Counted from the first letter of the stretch, positions 43,826-53,600 are shown. The stretch is DNA of 64,000 nucleotides from JACMMS01 sp043758775 (GCA_043758775.1 JAYVMU010000046.1:1-64000); one strand, 5' to 3'. Program-made: numbers and translations. The notes: generated by a model from the sequence alone, not told the origin.

Positions 43826-45235
43826 ATGACAGCAAAAACGCTTTACGACAAATTGTTTGATAGCCATATCGTTGCTGAGGAAAATGGCACCGCGTTAATT
43901 TATATCGACCGTCACTTAGTGCATGAAGTGACTAGTCCGCAAGCCTTTGAGGGCTTGAAACTGGCTGGGCGTAAAGTATGGCGTGTTGAGTCTATTTTGG
44001 CGGTTCCAGACCATAATGTACCAACAACTGAGCGTAGTAGCGGCGTTGCGGGTATTGCTGACCCAATTTCACGTTTGCAAGTGCAAACTTTAGATAATAA
44101 CTGTGCTGAATATGGCGTGACTGAATTCAAAATGAATGACACGCGCCAAGGCATTGTGCATGTGATTGGGCCTGAGCAAGGCGCAACTTTACCAGGCATG
44201 ACAGTGGTTTGCGGTGATTCGCATACTAGCACCCATGGCGCTTTTGGCGCTTTGGCGCATGGTATTGGGACGTCGGAAGTCGAGCATGTGCTGGCCACGC
44301 AGTGCTTGGTGCAGAAAAAATCTAAAGCGTTATTAGTGAAAGTTGAAGGTAAATTAGGTGCGGGCGTTACCGCGAAGGATATCGCTTTAGCGGTGATTGG
44401 TAAAGTTGGCACGGCAGGCGGTAATGGCTATGCGATTGAGTTTGCTGGTTCTGCGATTCGCGATTTAAGTATGGAAGGTCGTATGACCTTATGCAATATG
44501 GCGATTGAAGCGGGCGCGCGCGCGGGCATGATAGCGGTGGATGATACAACGATTAATTACGTCAAAGGCCGTCCATTCTCGCCAAAAGCCGAGCAGTGGG
44601 ATTTAGCTGTTGCCTATTGGAAAACTTTGCACAGCGATGCAGGTGCCGTATTTGATAGCACTGTAGAAATTGATGCGGCGACTATCCAGCCACAAGTGAC
44701 TTGGGGTACCTCACCAGAGATGGTGGTAGGGGTTGATGGCAAAGTACCAAGTTTAGATCTTGCTAAAAATGAGGTGCAACGTGGTGATTGGGAGCGTGCT
44801 TATACTTACATGGGTTTGAGTGCGAATACGCCAATCAACGAAATTAATATCGACAAAGTGTTTATTGGCTCTTGTACTAATTCACGTATAGAGGATTTGC
44901 GTGCCGCTGCAAGCATCGCCAAAGGTAAGCATATTGCACCTAATGTTAAGTTGGCTTTAGTAGTGCCAGGTTCTGGTTTGGTGAAGGCACAAGCAGAACA
45001 AGAAGGCTTGGACAAGGTATTTATTGCCGCTGGGTTTGAGTGGCGTGAGCCAGGTTGTTCTATGTGTTTAGCCATGAATGCGGATAGATTAGAGCCTGGT
45101 GAACGCTGTGCTTCGACCTCGAATCGTAATTTTGAAGGTCGTCAAGGCCAGGGCGGACGGACACATTTAGTTAGCCCAGAAATGGCTGCTGCGGCAGCGA
45201 TTGCGGGGCATTTTGTAGATGTAAGAAGTTTATAA
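43826..45235 (+). CDS. leuC: 3-isopropylmalate dehydratase large subunit
   Basis: LeuC is the [4Fe-4S] subunit of isopropylmalate isomerase in leucine synthesis. The 469-aa protein contains the cluster cysteines in GSCTNSRIEDL and the paired GCSMCLAMN, along with the early VCGDSHTSTHGAFG motif. It begins a leu operon: leuC, an entericidin-like gene, leuD and leuB. Confidence 0.97.
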   Translation: MTAKTLYDKLFDSHIVAEENGTALIYIDRHLVHEVTSPQAFEGLKLAGRKVWRVESILAVPDHNVPTTERSSGVAGIADPISRLQVQTLDNNCAEYGVTEFKMNDTRQGIVHVIGPEQGATLPGMTVVCGDSHTSTHGAFGALAHGIGTSEVEHVLATQCLVQKKSKALLVKVEGKLGAGVTAKDIALAVIGKVGTAGGNGYAIEFAGSAIRDLSMEGRMTLCNMAIEAGARAGMIAVDDTTINYVKGRPFSPKAEQWDLAVAYWKTLHSDAGAVFDSTVEIDAATIQPQVTWGTSPEMVVGVDGKVPSLDLAKNEVQRGDWERAYTYMGLSANTPINEINIDKVFIGSCTNSRIEDLRAAASIAKGKHIAPNVKLALVVPGSGLVKAQAEQEGLDKVFIAAGFEWREPGCSMCLAMNADRLEPGERCASTSNRNFEGRQGQGGRTHLVSPEMAAAAAIAGHFVDVRSL

Positions 45236-45251
45236 AATGGAGAAAATCAGA

Positions 45252-45386
45252 ATGAAGCAAGTGTTAGGTGCGTTGGCGATTTTAGCAATATTAAATTTGA
45301 CTGCATGCAATACCATGTCCGGTTTGGGTAAGGATGTATCCAAACTTGGCGGCAAAATTGAACAAAAAGCTGATGAGCATAAGTAG
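45252..45386 (+). CDS. ecnB: Entericidin-like small lipoprotein
   Basis: A 44-aa lipoprotein precursor: MKQVLGALAILAILNLTAC signal with lipobox LTAC, then a short mature peptide NTMSGLGKDVSKLGGKI with a charged tail, the entericidin pattern. GGAGA lies eight bases upstream of the ATG at 45252. It sits between leuC and leuD, a placement recurrent in betaproteobacteria. Entericidin B is a stress-induced outer-membrane toxin-like peptide in E. coli; no entericidin A partner is visible here. Confidence 0.85.
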   Translation: MKQVLGALAILAILNLTACNTMSGLGKDVSKLGGKIEQKADEHK

Positions 45387-45391
45387 AGATA

Positions 45392-46030
45392 ATGGATAAA
45401 TTTACCCAACTTGATGGATTGGTTGCGCCTTTAGACCGTGCTAATGTAGATACAGATGCGATTATTCCTAAGCAGTTTTTGAAGTCTATTAAACGCTCAG
45501 GTTTTGGACCCAATGCGTTTGATGAGTGGCGCTATCTAGACCATGGTGAACCTGGTATGGATAACTCTAAGCGTCCGCTTAACCCAGACTTTGTGTTGAA
45601 TAAAGCGCGCTATCAAGGTGCTAGCATATTGCTCACACGTGAGAATTTTGGCTGCGGTTCAAGTCGTGAGCATGCGCCTTGGGCGTTGGAAGATAATGGT
45701 TTTCGCGTAGTGATTGCATCTAGCTTTGCCGATATTTTCTTTAATAACTGCTTCAAGAACGGCATGTTACCTATCGTGCTGTCGGCAGAAATTGTGGAAA
45801 GCCTATTTCAAGAAGTTGAGACCACTGTTGGTTATAAGTTACGTGTCGATTTGAGCGCGCAAACTGTCACTACGCCAAGTGGTAAAGCCTATGCTTTTGA
45901 AGTAGATGCAGTGCGTAAACATAACTTGCTAAATGGTTTAGATGATATTGGCTTAACGATGCAGCAACAGGATAAAATTAAAGTATTTGAGATTAAGCAT
46001 AAACAAACTCAACCCTGGCTATTTAATTAG
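45392..46030 (+). CDS. leuD: 3-isopropylmalate dehydratase small subunit
   Basis: LeuD supplies the swivel domain of isopropylmalate isomerase. The 212-aa protein has the GFGCGSSREHAPWAL-type motif (NFGCGSSREHAPWAL, about residue 72) and IIPKQFLKSI. It starts five bases after the entericidin gene, so it is in the same transcript as leuC. Confidence 0.96.
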   Translation: MDKFTQLDGLVAPLDRANVDTDAIIPKQFLKSIKRSGFGPNAFDEWRYLDHGEPGMDNSKRPLNPDFVLNKARYQGASILLTRENFGCGSSREHAPWALEDNGFRVVIASSFADIFFNNCFKNGMLPIVLSAEIVESLFQEVETTVGYKLRVDLSAQTVTTPSGKAYAFEVDAVRKHNLLNGLDDIGLTMQQQDKIKVFEIKHKQTQPWLFN

Positions 46031-46070
46031 CTTATTCAATTAAATTAAAAGTAATGTAAGAAAGTAATCC

Positions 46071-47153
46071 ATGAAAATCGCAGTATTGCCAGGTGATGGC
46101 ATTGGTCCGGAAATTGTTGAACAAGCCGTTAAAGTATTAAAAGCACTTAACTTAAATATTGAAATGACAGAAGCACCTATTGGTGGCGCAGGTTATGAAG
46201 CGGCGGGCGACCCATTGCCTGATGCGACTTTGCAAATAGCCAAAGATTCTGATGCGGTATTGCTTGGCGCGGTCGGTGATTGGAAATACGATAAATTAGA
46301 ACGTCATTTACGTCCAGAACGCGGTTTACTGCGCATTCGTAAAGAATTGAATCTGTTTGCAAACCTACGCCCAGCCTTGCTTTATCCGGAATTGGCTGAT
46401 GCTTCTACTTTGAAGCCAGAAGTAGTTTCTGGCCTGGATATCATGATAGTGCGTGAATTAACGGGTGATATTTATTTTGGTCAGCCGCGTGGTATTAGTA
46501 CGCTGGAAAATGGTGAGCGCGAAGGTGTTAATACCATGCGTTATAACGAATCCGAGATTCGTCGCATTGGTCGCGTGGCGTTTGATATTGCGATGAAGCG
46601 TCGTAAGAATGGACAGAAAGCAAAAGTATGTTCGGTAGATAAAGCCAACGTATTGGAAACCACTGAATTATGGCGCCAAGTCATGATTGAGTTGAGTGCA
46701 GAATACCCAGAAGTTGAATTAAGCCATATGTACGTGGATAACGCGGCGATGCAGTTGATTCGCGCACCTAAGCAATTTGATGTGATGGTCACAGGTAATA
46801 TTTTTGGTGATATTTTATCTGATGAAGCTTCTATGTTGACTGGCTCTATCGGCATGTTGCCATCAGCTTCACTAGACGCGAATAATAAAGGTATGTATGA
46901 GCCTAGTCATGGTTCTGCGCCGGATATCGCAGGTAAAGATATTGCGAACCCATTAGCCACTATTTTATCTGCCGCCATGATGTTACGTTATACGTTTAAT
47001 GATGAGATGAATGCAGTGCGTATTGAAACTGCGGTGAAGAGCGTGTTGGCACAAGGTTACAGAACAGCTGATATTTACACGGAAGGCTGCAAAAAGATGC
47101 AATGTAGCGAAATGGGCAACTTGGTTGCGCTAGCATTAAGTACTCAGCATTAA
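46071..47153 (+). CDS. leuB: 3-isopropylmalate dehydrogenase
   Basis: LeuB oxidises and decarboxylates 3-isopropylmalate with NAD+. The 360-aa protein opens IAVLPGDGIGPEI, has the substrate-binding RRIGRVAFD and the metal-binding NIFGDILSDEASM motif, and the nucleotide loop EPSHGSAPDIAGK. Length is standard. It follows leuD by 40 bases and precedes asd. Confidence 0.97.
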   Translation: MKIAVLPGDGIGPEIVEQAVKVLKALNLNIEMTEAPIGGAGYEAAGDPLPDATLQIAKDSDAVLLGAVGDWKYDKLERHLRPERGLLRIRKELNLFANLRPALLYPELADASTLKPEVVSGLDIMIVRELTGDIYFGQPRGISTLENGEREGVNTMRYNESEIRRIGRVAFDIAMKRRKNGQKAKVCSVDKANVLETTELWRQVMIELSAEYPEVELSHMYVDNAAMQLIRAPKQFDVMVTGNIFGDILSDEASMLTGSIGMLPSASLDANNKGMYEPSHGSAPDIAGKDIANPLATILSAAMMLRYTFNDEMNAVRIETAVKSVLAQGYRTADIYTEGCKKMQCSEMGNLVALALSTQH

Positions 47154-47167
47154 ATTAGGGATTGAAA

Positions 47168-48280
47168 ATGCTTAAAGTAGGGTTTGTAGGTTGGCGTGGC
47201 ATGGTGGGTTCGGTGCTTATGCAGCGCATGATGGAAGAGAATGATTTTGCGCTCATTGAACCACAATTCTTTACCACGTCACAAGTGGGTGGTAAAGCGC
47301 CTCATGTAGCTAAAGATTCTGCAGCACTAAAAGACGCAAAAAACATTGCTGAGCTTAAAGCGATGGACGTGATTATTTCCTGCCAAGGCGGCGATTACAC
47401 TAGCGAGATATTCCCTAAGTTGCGTGCAGCAGGCTGGACAGGTCACTGGATTGACGCGGCTTCTACTCTGCGTATGGAAAAAGACGCAGTTATTATTCTT
47501 GATCCGGTGAATATGCATGTTATTCAAGATGCTTACGCACATGGCAATAATAATTGGATCGGCGGCAACTGTACTGTTTCATTGATGCTCATGGGATTGA
47601 ATGGTTTGTTTAAGGCTGATTTGGTTGAGTGGGCTACCTCCATGACCTACCAAGCGGCTTCAGGTGCGGGTGCGCAAAATATGCGTGAATTGCTTAAACA
47701 AATGGGTGAGGCACACCGCGTGGCGAATGAGCTGCTGGCCGATCCTGCTTCGGCAATTTTAGATATTGACCGTGAAGTTGCGGGTACTTTGCGCGACAAC
47801 AGTTTTCCAACTGCGTATTTTGGTGTGCCATTGGCGGGCAGCCTGATTCCTTGGATTGATAAGGATCTAGGTAATGGTCAAAGTAAAGAAGAGTGGAAAG
47901 GCGGCGCTGAAACTAATAAAATATTAGGTCGTGAATCTAGCCCAATTCCAATTGATGGTTTGTGTGTGCGTATTGGCGCCATGCGTTGTCATAGTCAGGC
48001 GTTGACTATCAAGCTCAAAAAAGATGTGCCTTTGGATGAAATTAATCAAATGCTGGCAGAAGCTAATCAATGGGCGAAAGTCATCCCAAATGAGCGCGAA
48101 GCCAGTATGAGAGAACTCACACCAACCACAGTGACTGGCACTTTAACTACGCCTGTAGGCCGCTTGCGTAAATTAAATATAGGCAATGATTACTTATCAG
48201 CCTTTACTGTGGGTGACCAATTACTGTGGGGCGCTGCGGAGCCATTGCGACGTATGTTACGGATTTTAATAGAAAATTAA
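47168..48280 (+). CDS. asd: Aspartate-semialdehyde dehydrogenase
   Basis: Asd makes aspartate semialdehyde for lysine, threonine and methionine. The 370-aa protein has the NADP loop GWRGMVGSVLMQRM, the catalytic cysteine in GGNCTVSLMLMGL (about residue 135) and the gammaproteobacterial-type length. The ATG at 47168 has AGGGA upstream; a TTG two codons earlier is less likely. It is separated from fimV by a 180-base region with a predicted promoter. Confidence 0.96.
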   Translation: MLKVGFVGWRGMVGSVLMQRMMEENDFALIEPQFFTTSQVGGKAPHVAKDSAALKDAKNIAELKAMDVIISCQGGDYTSEIFPKLRAAGWTGHWIDAASTLRMEKDAVIILDPVNMHVIQDAYAHGNNNWIGGNCTVSLMLMGLNGLFKADLVEWATSMTYQAASGAGAQNMRELLKQMGEAHRVANELLADPASAILDIDREVAGTLRDNSFPTAYFGVPLAGSLIPWIDKDLGNGQSKEEWKGGAETNKILGRESSPIPIDGLCVRIGAMRCHSQALTIKLKKDVPLDEINQMLAEANQWAKVIPNEREASMRELTPTTVTGTLTTPVGRLRKLNIGNDYLSAFTVGDQLLWGAAEPLRRMLRILIEN

Positions 48281-48346
48281 TTTTTTTTTATGAGCTAAGT
48301 TGCAAAGTGATTGAATAAATTGTAAGTTACATATGCAAAATGCATA

Positions 48347-48375
48347 TTAGCAGAGACATAGCCCATTAATATAAT
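48347..48375 (+). promoter_or_regulatory. Predicted fimV promoter with palindrome
   Basis: TTAGCA (48347-48352) and TATAAT (48370-48375) are 17 bases apart. A perfect inverted repeat ATATGCA-AAA-TGCATAT (48331-48347) ends on the first base of the -35 element, so a bound regulator would touch polymerase. The leader to the fimV start would be about 80 bases. Confidence 0.5.
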
Positions 48376-48460
48376 GTGTGTTATGAGCTTGCATCCCTAA
48401 CTAATTGATGTTATGTTTATTCTACAAATAAATTTAAGTTTAAGTAAGGGTGGGGATTAA

Positions 48461-51364
48461 GTGCACAAATCCAAATTAAAGCGGGTATCAATCGCTGTCT
48501 GCATGGCCTTGATGCCAATCTCAATATTTGCGGCTGGTCTTGGTAAACTTACTGTGTCTTCTGGACTTGGTGAGCCATTAAGAGCCGATATCGAGTTGAT
48601 TTCCGTTACTCCCGAGGAATTGTCTTCACTTTCAGCTACTATTGCCAATGAAGAGGCCTATGCTACGCAAGGTATAGATCGCCCAGCTATGCATAGTAAT
48701 ATTCAGATTGCGGTAGCAAAAAACGCCAGTGGCACTCCAGTATTAAAACTTAAAACTAATCAAGCGGTTAACGACCCTTTTCTGGATATGCTCATTCAAG
48801 TAGATTGGGCGTCTGGACGTTTACTGCGCGAATATACTGTTTTACTTGATCCTCCAGGGTACACAGGGCAAGTGGATAAGAGCAATGTAAACCAGCCTAT
48901 TCAAGCACCAGTGACAAATTCTTCTGCCAATACGGCTAGTCAAACAATGGTAGCGTCACAGTCATCTAGCGCTAAAATGGCAGGCTCTAGCTCAATGAAA
49001 GATGGCGTTAATACTAGAACTAAAAAATCAGGTAAAAAAACTAAAGTAAGGCGTGAAGAGCGGGCTGAAGAAATGTCAGCAGATGCTGAGGCTAAACAGG
49101 ATGCATACACGACGAAACGTGGCGATACGCTAAGTTCAGTAGCAAAACAACTGCAAGTAGATGGCGTAAGTTTGGATCAAATGTTAGTCGGCTTGTATGA
49201 AGCTAATCCTAAAGCATTTGCAGGTGATAATATGAATCGCCTTAAAGCTGGAAAAATTATTCGCGTACCAAGCTCGGAAAATTTAATTGCATTAAGCCAG
49301 CCACAGGCGCATGCAGAAGTAAAACTGCAATCTGAAAATTGGAATGCCTATCGCAATAAGTTGGCTGATATGGTTGCAAGTACAACACCCACTGCAGAAG
49401 ACACAAGTAAAGAATCGACAGGTGGTAAGGTAACAACAGCCGCAGAAGATAAGGCGGCGGCAGTGAAAACTGGCCCGAAAGATGTTGTAAAACTATCTAG
49501 TGGTGACATGGCTAAATCGAATGCGAGTAGTTCTGCAAGTGCTAAAGCGGCAGAAGCCAAAATTGCAATGCAAGAAGATGCAATTGCAAAAGAAAAAGCA
49601 ATGAAAGACGAGCAAGAGAAGGCGGCTGCATTAGCGAAAATACAGCAAACCAAAGATTTGCTTGCACTTAAAAGCAAGCAAATGGCCGATTTACAGCAAC
49701 AAGCAAAAGATAATAGCGCTAAGCCAAGCGTAGCGATGCCAGAACCTGTCAGTCCTGTTCCCGCTAAACCAGCAGAACCTGCAAAAGATGAGATGGCTAA
49801 AGCTGAACCAACCAGCCCAACATCTACTACACCAACAGCTCCAGTTGCTGTTCCAGCTACGGAAAAGCCTGCAGTGGCTGCAGCTCCAAAGGTTGATAAA
49901 CCTAAGTCAGCTCCAGTGGTTGCAGCACCAGCATCCGCTAGTTTCTTCGATGAAATATTAAGCGGTATTGATACAACTATGCTAAGTATAGGTGGCGGTG
50001 CGTTAGCATTGCTCGGTGGTGGTTGGTTGTTTTTACGGAATAAACGTAAACGTAATCTTGCCGATTTTGAGCAAGGCATTCTAACTTCTGGTGGATTAAA
50101 AGCTAATACTGTGTTTGGTAATACATCCGGTGGAAAAGTGGATACTGGCGATACTTCATTTTTAACAGATTTCTCGCAAAGCACAAGTGGTAGCATGATT
50201 GATACCAATGATGTGGATCCGATTGCTGAGGCAGAAGTTTACATGGCGTATGGTCGTGAAGCGCAAGCTGAGGAGATTTTGAAGGATGCCATAGTTAAAG
50301 AGTCGAAGCGTTATGAATTGCATCTCAAGCTGCTGGAAATGTATGCTGGACGTAAAGATACTGCGGCTTATGAAACGATTGCGGGTGAGCTGTATACTAC
50401 ATTAGGTGCAGGTGATCCAATCTGGGCAAAAGTGGCTGCAATGGGTGCTACTATAGAACCAGATAACCCTCTGTATCAGAGCGATAGCCTTGCGGCTGCG
50501 CCTTCCGTGCCTATGCAACAAACGGCAAAGCTTAATGCGAGTGATTTTTCTGACATCGGTGAAATCGAGCCTGATACTACAGCCTCCAGTGCAAGTAATT
50601 CGTCTAGATTTGATTTCGATTTAGGTTCTTTAGATGGTGATGCCGACATCAAGGAGTCAGTATTTGATGAAACAAGGACAGATCAACCAGAGGTGGGCTT
50701 GCATGACACGGCTTCAGCTAGCACCTATAAACCTATAGAAGATTTAGGAATGGATTTCAATCTTGCAGATTTAGGTGGCGTGCCAGAAGCTCCAATATCA
50801 GAGCATATAGCTGACGAAGAGAGATTTGGCCATACCTTACCTGGGTTTACTATGCCTGAGTTAGAGCCAGTAAAAGCTGTCGTGGATGCCTCAGCTACTG
50901 ATATGGACTTTGGTTTACCAAGTTTTGAATTGAACAATTCTAGTTCGAAAGAGTTGGAAGCTCACGACTTGGATTTTAATTTCACAACGCCTGAAATAAG
51001 CCAGCACTTCTCAAATGCGATTGATTTGGATCTGGGTGAGTCAGACAAAGTTGAGGCTAAAGCATTAGATTTTTCAGGAATTAGTTTCGATTTGGGAGAG
51101 CCAGACACTTCAAGTCATCTATTTGAAACAAAGGCTAGTGAAATGCCAAGCTTGGACATGCCTACAGCAGAAGTCGCTACTGTGACCCAAGATGCTCCAT
51201 TTGGTGATGACCCTGCTGATGTTGAGACTAAATTAGATTTAGTGAGCGCCTATTTGGAAATGGACGATAGTGAGGGTGCAAAAGAGTTATTGGAGGAAGT
51301 ATTAAAAGAAGGTAATGGCCGTCAGATAGCAAAAGCAAAAGAATTGTTAGCTAACATCGTCTAG
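48461..51364 (+). CDS. fimV: FimV/TspA-type polar peptidoglycan-binding protein
   Basis: FimV is an inner-membrane hub that organises type IV pilus and pole functions. The 967-aa product has a signal peptide, the FimV N-terminal domain (LGKLTVSSGLGEPLRADIEL), a LysM peptidoglycan-binding domain (about 205-270, DAYTTKRGDTLSSV), a long low-complexity Ala/Lys/Pro linker with a coiled coil (about 340-490), one membrane helix (about 507-524) and a large acidic cytoplasmic part ending in the FimV C-terminal TPR-like motif (KLDLVSAYLEMDDSEGAKELLEEVL). The start is GTG with AAGGGTGGGG upstream. A terminator follows. Confidence 0.93.
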   Translation: MHKSKLKRVSIAVCMALMPISIFAAGLGKLTVSSGLGEPLRADIELISVTPEELSSLSATIANEEAYATQGIDRPAMHSNIQIAVAKNASGTPVLKLKTNQAVNDPFLDMLIQVDWASGRLLREYTVLLDPPGYTGQVDKSNVNQPIQAPVTNSSANTASQTMVASQSSSAKMAGSSSMKDGVNTRTKKSGKKTKVRREERAEEMSADAEAKQDAYTTKRGDTLSSVAKQLQVDGVSLDQMLVGLYEANPKAFAGDNMNRLKAGKIIRVPSSENLIALSQPQAHAEVKLQSENWNAYRNKLADMVASTTPTAEDTSKESTGGKVTTAAEDKAAAVKTGPKDVVKLSSGDMAKSNASSSASAKAAEAKIAMQEDAIAKEKAMKDEQEKAAALAKIQQTKDLLALKSKQMADLQQQAKDNSAKPSVAMPEPVSPVPAKPAEPAKDEMAKAEPTSPTSTTPTAPVAVPATEKPAVAAAPKVDKPKSAPVVAAPASASFFDEILSGIDTTMLSIGGGALALLGGGWLFLRNKRKRNLADFEQGILTSGGLKANTVFGNTSGGKVDTGDTSFLTDFSQSTSGSMIDTNDVDPIAEAEVYMAYGREAQAEEILKDAIVKESKRYELHLKLLEMYAGRKDTAAYETIAGELYTTLGAGDPIWAKVAAMGATIEPDNPLYQSDSLAAAPSVPMQQTAKLNASDFSDIGEIEPDTTASSASNSSRFDFDLGSLDGDADIKESVFDETRTDQPEVGLHDTASASTYKPIEDLGMDFNLADLGGVPEAPISEHIADEERFGHTLPGFTMPELEPVKAVVDASATDMDFGLPSFELNNSSSKELEAHDLDFNFTTPEISQHFSNAIDLDLGESDKVEAKALDFSGISFDLGEPDTSSHLFETKASEMPSLDMPTAEVATVTQDAPFGDDPADVETKLDLVSAYLEMDDSEGAKELLEEVLKEGNGRQIAKAKELLANIV

Positions 51365-51379
51365 TATTAATCCTTAATG

Positions 51380-51406
51380 AGCCGGGCTGTTTAGTCCGGC
51401 TTTTTT
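51380..51406 (+). terminator. Rho-independent terminator of fimV
   Basis: AGCCGG pairs with CCGGCT (51380-51385, 51396-51401), extended inward by two further pairs, and is followed by six T from 51401. Confidence 0.9.
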
Positions 51407-51430
51407 ATTTCTGGCAACTATATAAATATC

Positions 51431-52129
51431 ATGACAAGGATTGAAGCAACTAAAATACACTGCAAGATACATATGCTAGTTAAGTTAACGGCTCTGCTGT
51501 GCTTAACGATAATAGTGCACAAATTTAACGGCATCATGCTTGTAATTAATTTATTGCTACTGACATTGTTGCTTGGTTTTTATCGAGCATCGAATGCTTT
51601 ACGTATGTTAAAGCGCTTGCGCTGGCTCATACTGACTATGTTACTAGTTTATGCATTTAATACGCCTGGTGAATATATTAATTTTGGATATGTTAATCCA
51701 TTACCCATAGCGCCAACTTACGAAGGTTTAGAAGCTGGAATATCGCAAGCTTTTCGTTTGTGTGTGGTAGTAATGGCGTTGGCGCTATTATTAGCCAGAA
51801 CTAACCGTGACTTCCTGATAGGTGGTTTATATACTTTATTTAAACCACTATCTAGCTTTGGCTTAGATCCGGAGCGGTTCGCTGTGCGTTTATGGCTCAC
51901 TTTATATTATGTAGAAAATGCTGAAGTATCGAGAAGCAAGGGTGAACAATACAATTCATCGTTTTTCACGCAAATATTGAGCAAATTTGATATTTTAAAT
52001 GGCGATGAAATTACACAGCATCAGATGCTAGATAGCATTACTTTACAAGTCGAGGCATTTAGATGGATAGACATTTTTGTGTTATTGATTGTTCTTGGTA
52101 TGACCATCTTTTATATGGGGTACTTTTAA
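51431..52129 (+). CDS. CbiQ/EcfT-like energy-coupling factor membrane protein
   Basis: The 232-aa protein has an EcfT-like layout: several N-terminal membrane segments, a central RLCVVVMALALLLARTNRD stretch, a following coupling-helix-like region (GLYTLFKPLSSFGLDPERFAVRLWLT) and a final membrane helix. EcfT proteins couple vitamin or metal uptake to ABC ATPases, but neither ATPases nor a substrate-binding subunit are adjacent, so a solitary role is likely. It lies between fimV and truA. Confidence 0.7.
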   Translation: MTRIEATKIHCKIHMLVKLTALLCLTIIVHKFNGIMLVINLLLLTLLLGFYRASNALRMLKRLRWLILTMLLVYAFNTPGEYINFGYVNPLPIAPTYEGLEAGISQAFRLCVVVMALALLLARTNRDFLIGGLYTLFKPLSSFGLDPERFAVRLWLTLYYVENAEVSRSKGEQYNSSFFTQILSKFDILNGDEITQHQMLDSITLQVEAFRWIDIFVLLIVLGMTIFYMGYF

Positions 52130-52145
52130 TGTTGCGAGCAAGTTC

Positions 52146-52940
52146 TTGAGAATTGCTCTTGCAATTGAATACAATGGCGCCAGTTTTTGCGGTTGGCAAA
52201 GTCAGCCTAATGGTTGTGGTGTGCAAGATGCTTTAGAGCGTGCATTGCATGCTATAGCAAGCCATTCTGTAAGAGTGCATGCAGCAGGGCGCACTGATGC
52301 TGGTGTACATGCGCTTAGTCAAATCGTTCATTTTGATACTGACACGCAAAGACCAGATACGGCTTGGGTGCGTGGTGTCAATGCGAAGCTACCAGAAACG
52401 GTACGTGTGTTGTGGGCAAAACCAATCAACGAAACGTTGCAAGCTGAGTTTCATGCACGATTTTCCGCTTATCAACGCAGTTATCAATATTTATTGTTTA
52501 ATCAAGCGACTAAACCAGCACTCATGGCAGATCGGGCAGGCTGGTTTCATCAACCGTTGAATGCTGATGCCATGCAAGAGGCGGCAGCGTATTTAAAAGG
52601 TGAACATGACTTTAGCGCTTTTCGCGCAGTGGATTGCCAAGCAAAGTCACCTGTCAAGCAAATGCATGTTGCGCAAATCAAGTCAGTGCAGGACGGATTT
52701 ATATTCGAGTTTACTGCCAATGCTTTTTTGCAGCATCAAATACGCAATATGGTAGGCGCGCTGATTTATATTGGTAAAGGCAAGTACCCGCCAGTGTTTA
52801 TGCAAGAGTTATTAGCCAGCCAAGATCGCACATTATCGCCGCCAACCTTTTCGCCGCATGGCCTGTATTTAACCGATGTGGGCTATGATAAAAAATTTGA
52901 TTTACCCAGTACGCAGCGTTATTTAACGGTGCTTACTTGA
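52146..52940 (+). CDS. truA: tRNA pseudouridine synthase A
   Basis: TruA makes pseudouridine at tRNA positions 38-40. The 264-aa protein has the IALAIEYNGASFCGWQSQ opening and the catalytic aspartate in AAGRTDAGVHAL (about residue 52). The start is TTG: no in-frame ATG gives the conserved MRIAL beginning, and the ribosome site is weak, so expression may be low or coupled to the preceding gene 16 bases upstream. Confidence 0.95.
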   Translation: MRIALAIEYNGASFCGWQSQPNGCGVQDALERALHAIASHSVRVHAAGRTDAGVHALSQIVHFDTDTQRPDTAWVRGVNAKLPETVRVLWAKPINETLQAEFHARFSAYQRSYQYLLFNQATKPALMADRAGWFHQPLNADAMQEAAAYLKGEHDFSAFRAVDCQAKSPVKQMHVAQIKSVQDGFIFEFTANAFLQHQIRNMVGALIYIGKGKYPPVFMQELLASQDRTLSPPTFSPHGLYLTDVGYDKKFDLPSTQRYLTVLT

Positions 52941-52953
52941 TATAATCAGGTCG

Positions 52954-53577
52954 ATGAGAATTTACTTAACCACTCGCGTAAAAATATGCGGCATTACTTC
53001 AGTTGAAGATGCCTTAACTGCTGTTGCATATGGGTGTGATGCCATTGGCTTGGTATTTTACGCGCCTAGTCCGCGTTATGTGTCACTAGAGAAAGCTGCC
53101 GAGATTGTCGCCGCACTGCCGCCTTTTGTAAGCGCTGTTGGATTGTTTGTTGATGCTACACAGGATAAGGTTAAGTCAGTGTTAGCAGCTGTAAATTTAG
53201 ATTGCCTGCAATTCCATGGCAATGAAACGCCTGCCCAATGCCGTGCTTATGGTGTGCATTATATGAAGGCAATTCGCGTTCAGCCGGACACAAATTTGTT
53301 ACAATACGAAATTGATTTTTACGATGCAAAAGCGTTGTTGCTGGATACTTACGTTGAAGGTTTAGTGGGCGGTACAGGGCAAGCATTCGATTGGAATTTA
53401 ATTCCTAAAACACTCACGAAACCAATTGTATTGGCTGGCGGATTAACCGCTGATAATGTGGCATTAGCCATTAAACAAGCTAGGCCATACGCGGTTGATG
53501 TGAGTGGCGGTGTAGAAAAATCCAAAGGTATAAAAGATGCAGCAAAAATTGCTGCATTTATGAAAAATGTCAGTTGA
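52954..53577 (+). CDS. trpF: Phosphoribosylanthranilate isomerase
   Basis: TrpF performs the Amadori rearrangement in tryptophan synthesis. The 207-aa TIM-barrel has the catalytic cysteine in VKICGITSVEDA (about residue 11), LQFHGNE, and the phosphate loop LAGGLTADNV with DVSGGVE. It begins trpF-trpB-trpA, with 23 bases to trpB. Confidence 0.96.
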   Translation: MRIYLTTRVKICGITSVEDALTAVAYGCDAIGLVFYAPSPRYVSLEKAAEIVAALPPFVSAVGLFVDATQDKVKSVLAAVNLDCLQFHGNETPAQCRAYGVHYMKAIRVQPDTNLLQYEIDFYDAKALLLDTYVEGLVGGTGQAFDWNLIPKTLTKPIVLAGGLTADNVALAIKQARPYAVDVSGGVEKSKGIKDAAKIAAFMKNVS

Positions 53578-53600
53578 AAAGTCAGTAATTGGAGTCAGCA

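Noticed and set aside
43912..44412. 166-codon minus-strand frame inside leuC
   Set aside because: leuC is unmistakable on the plus strand; the antisense frame is proline/serine-rich noise.
49348..50208. 286-codon open frame on the minus strand inside fimV
   Set aside because: It mirrors the Ala/Lys/Pro-rich linker of FimV; its low-complexity serine/alanine product is a by-product of that composition.
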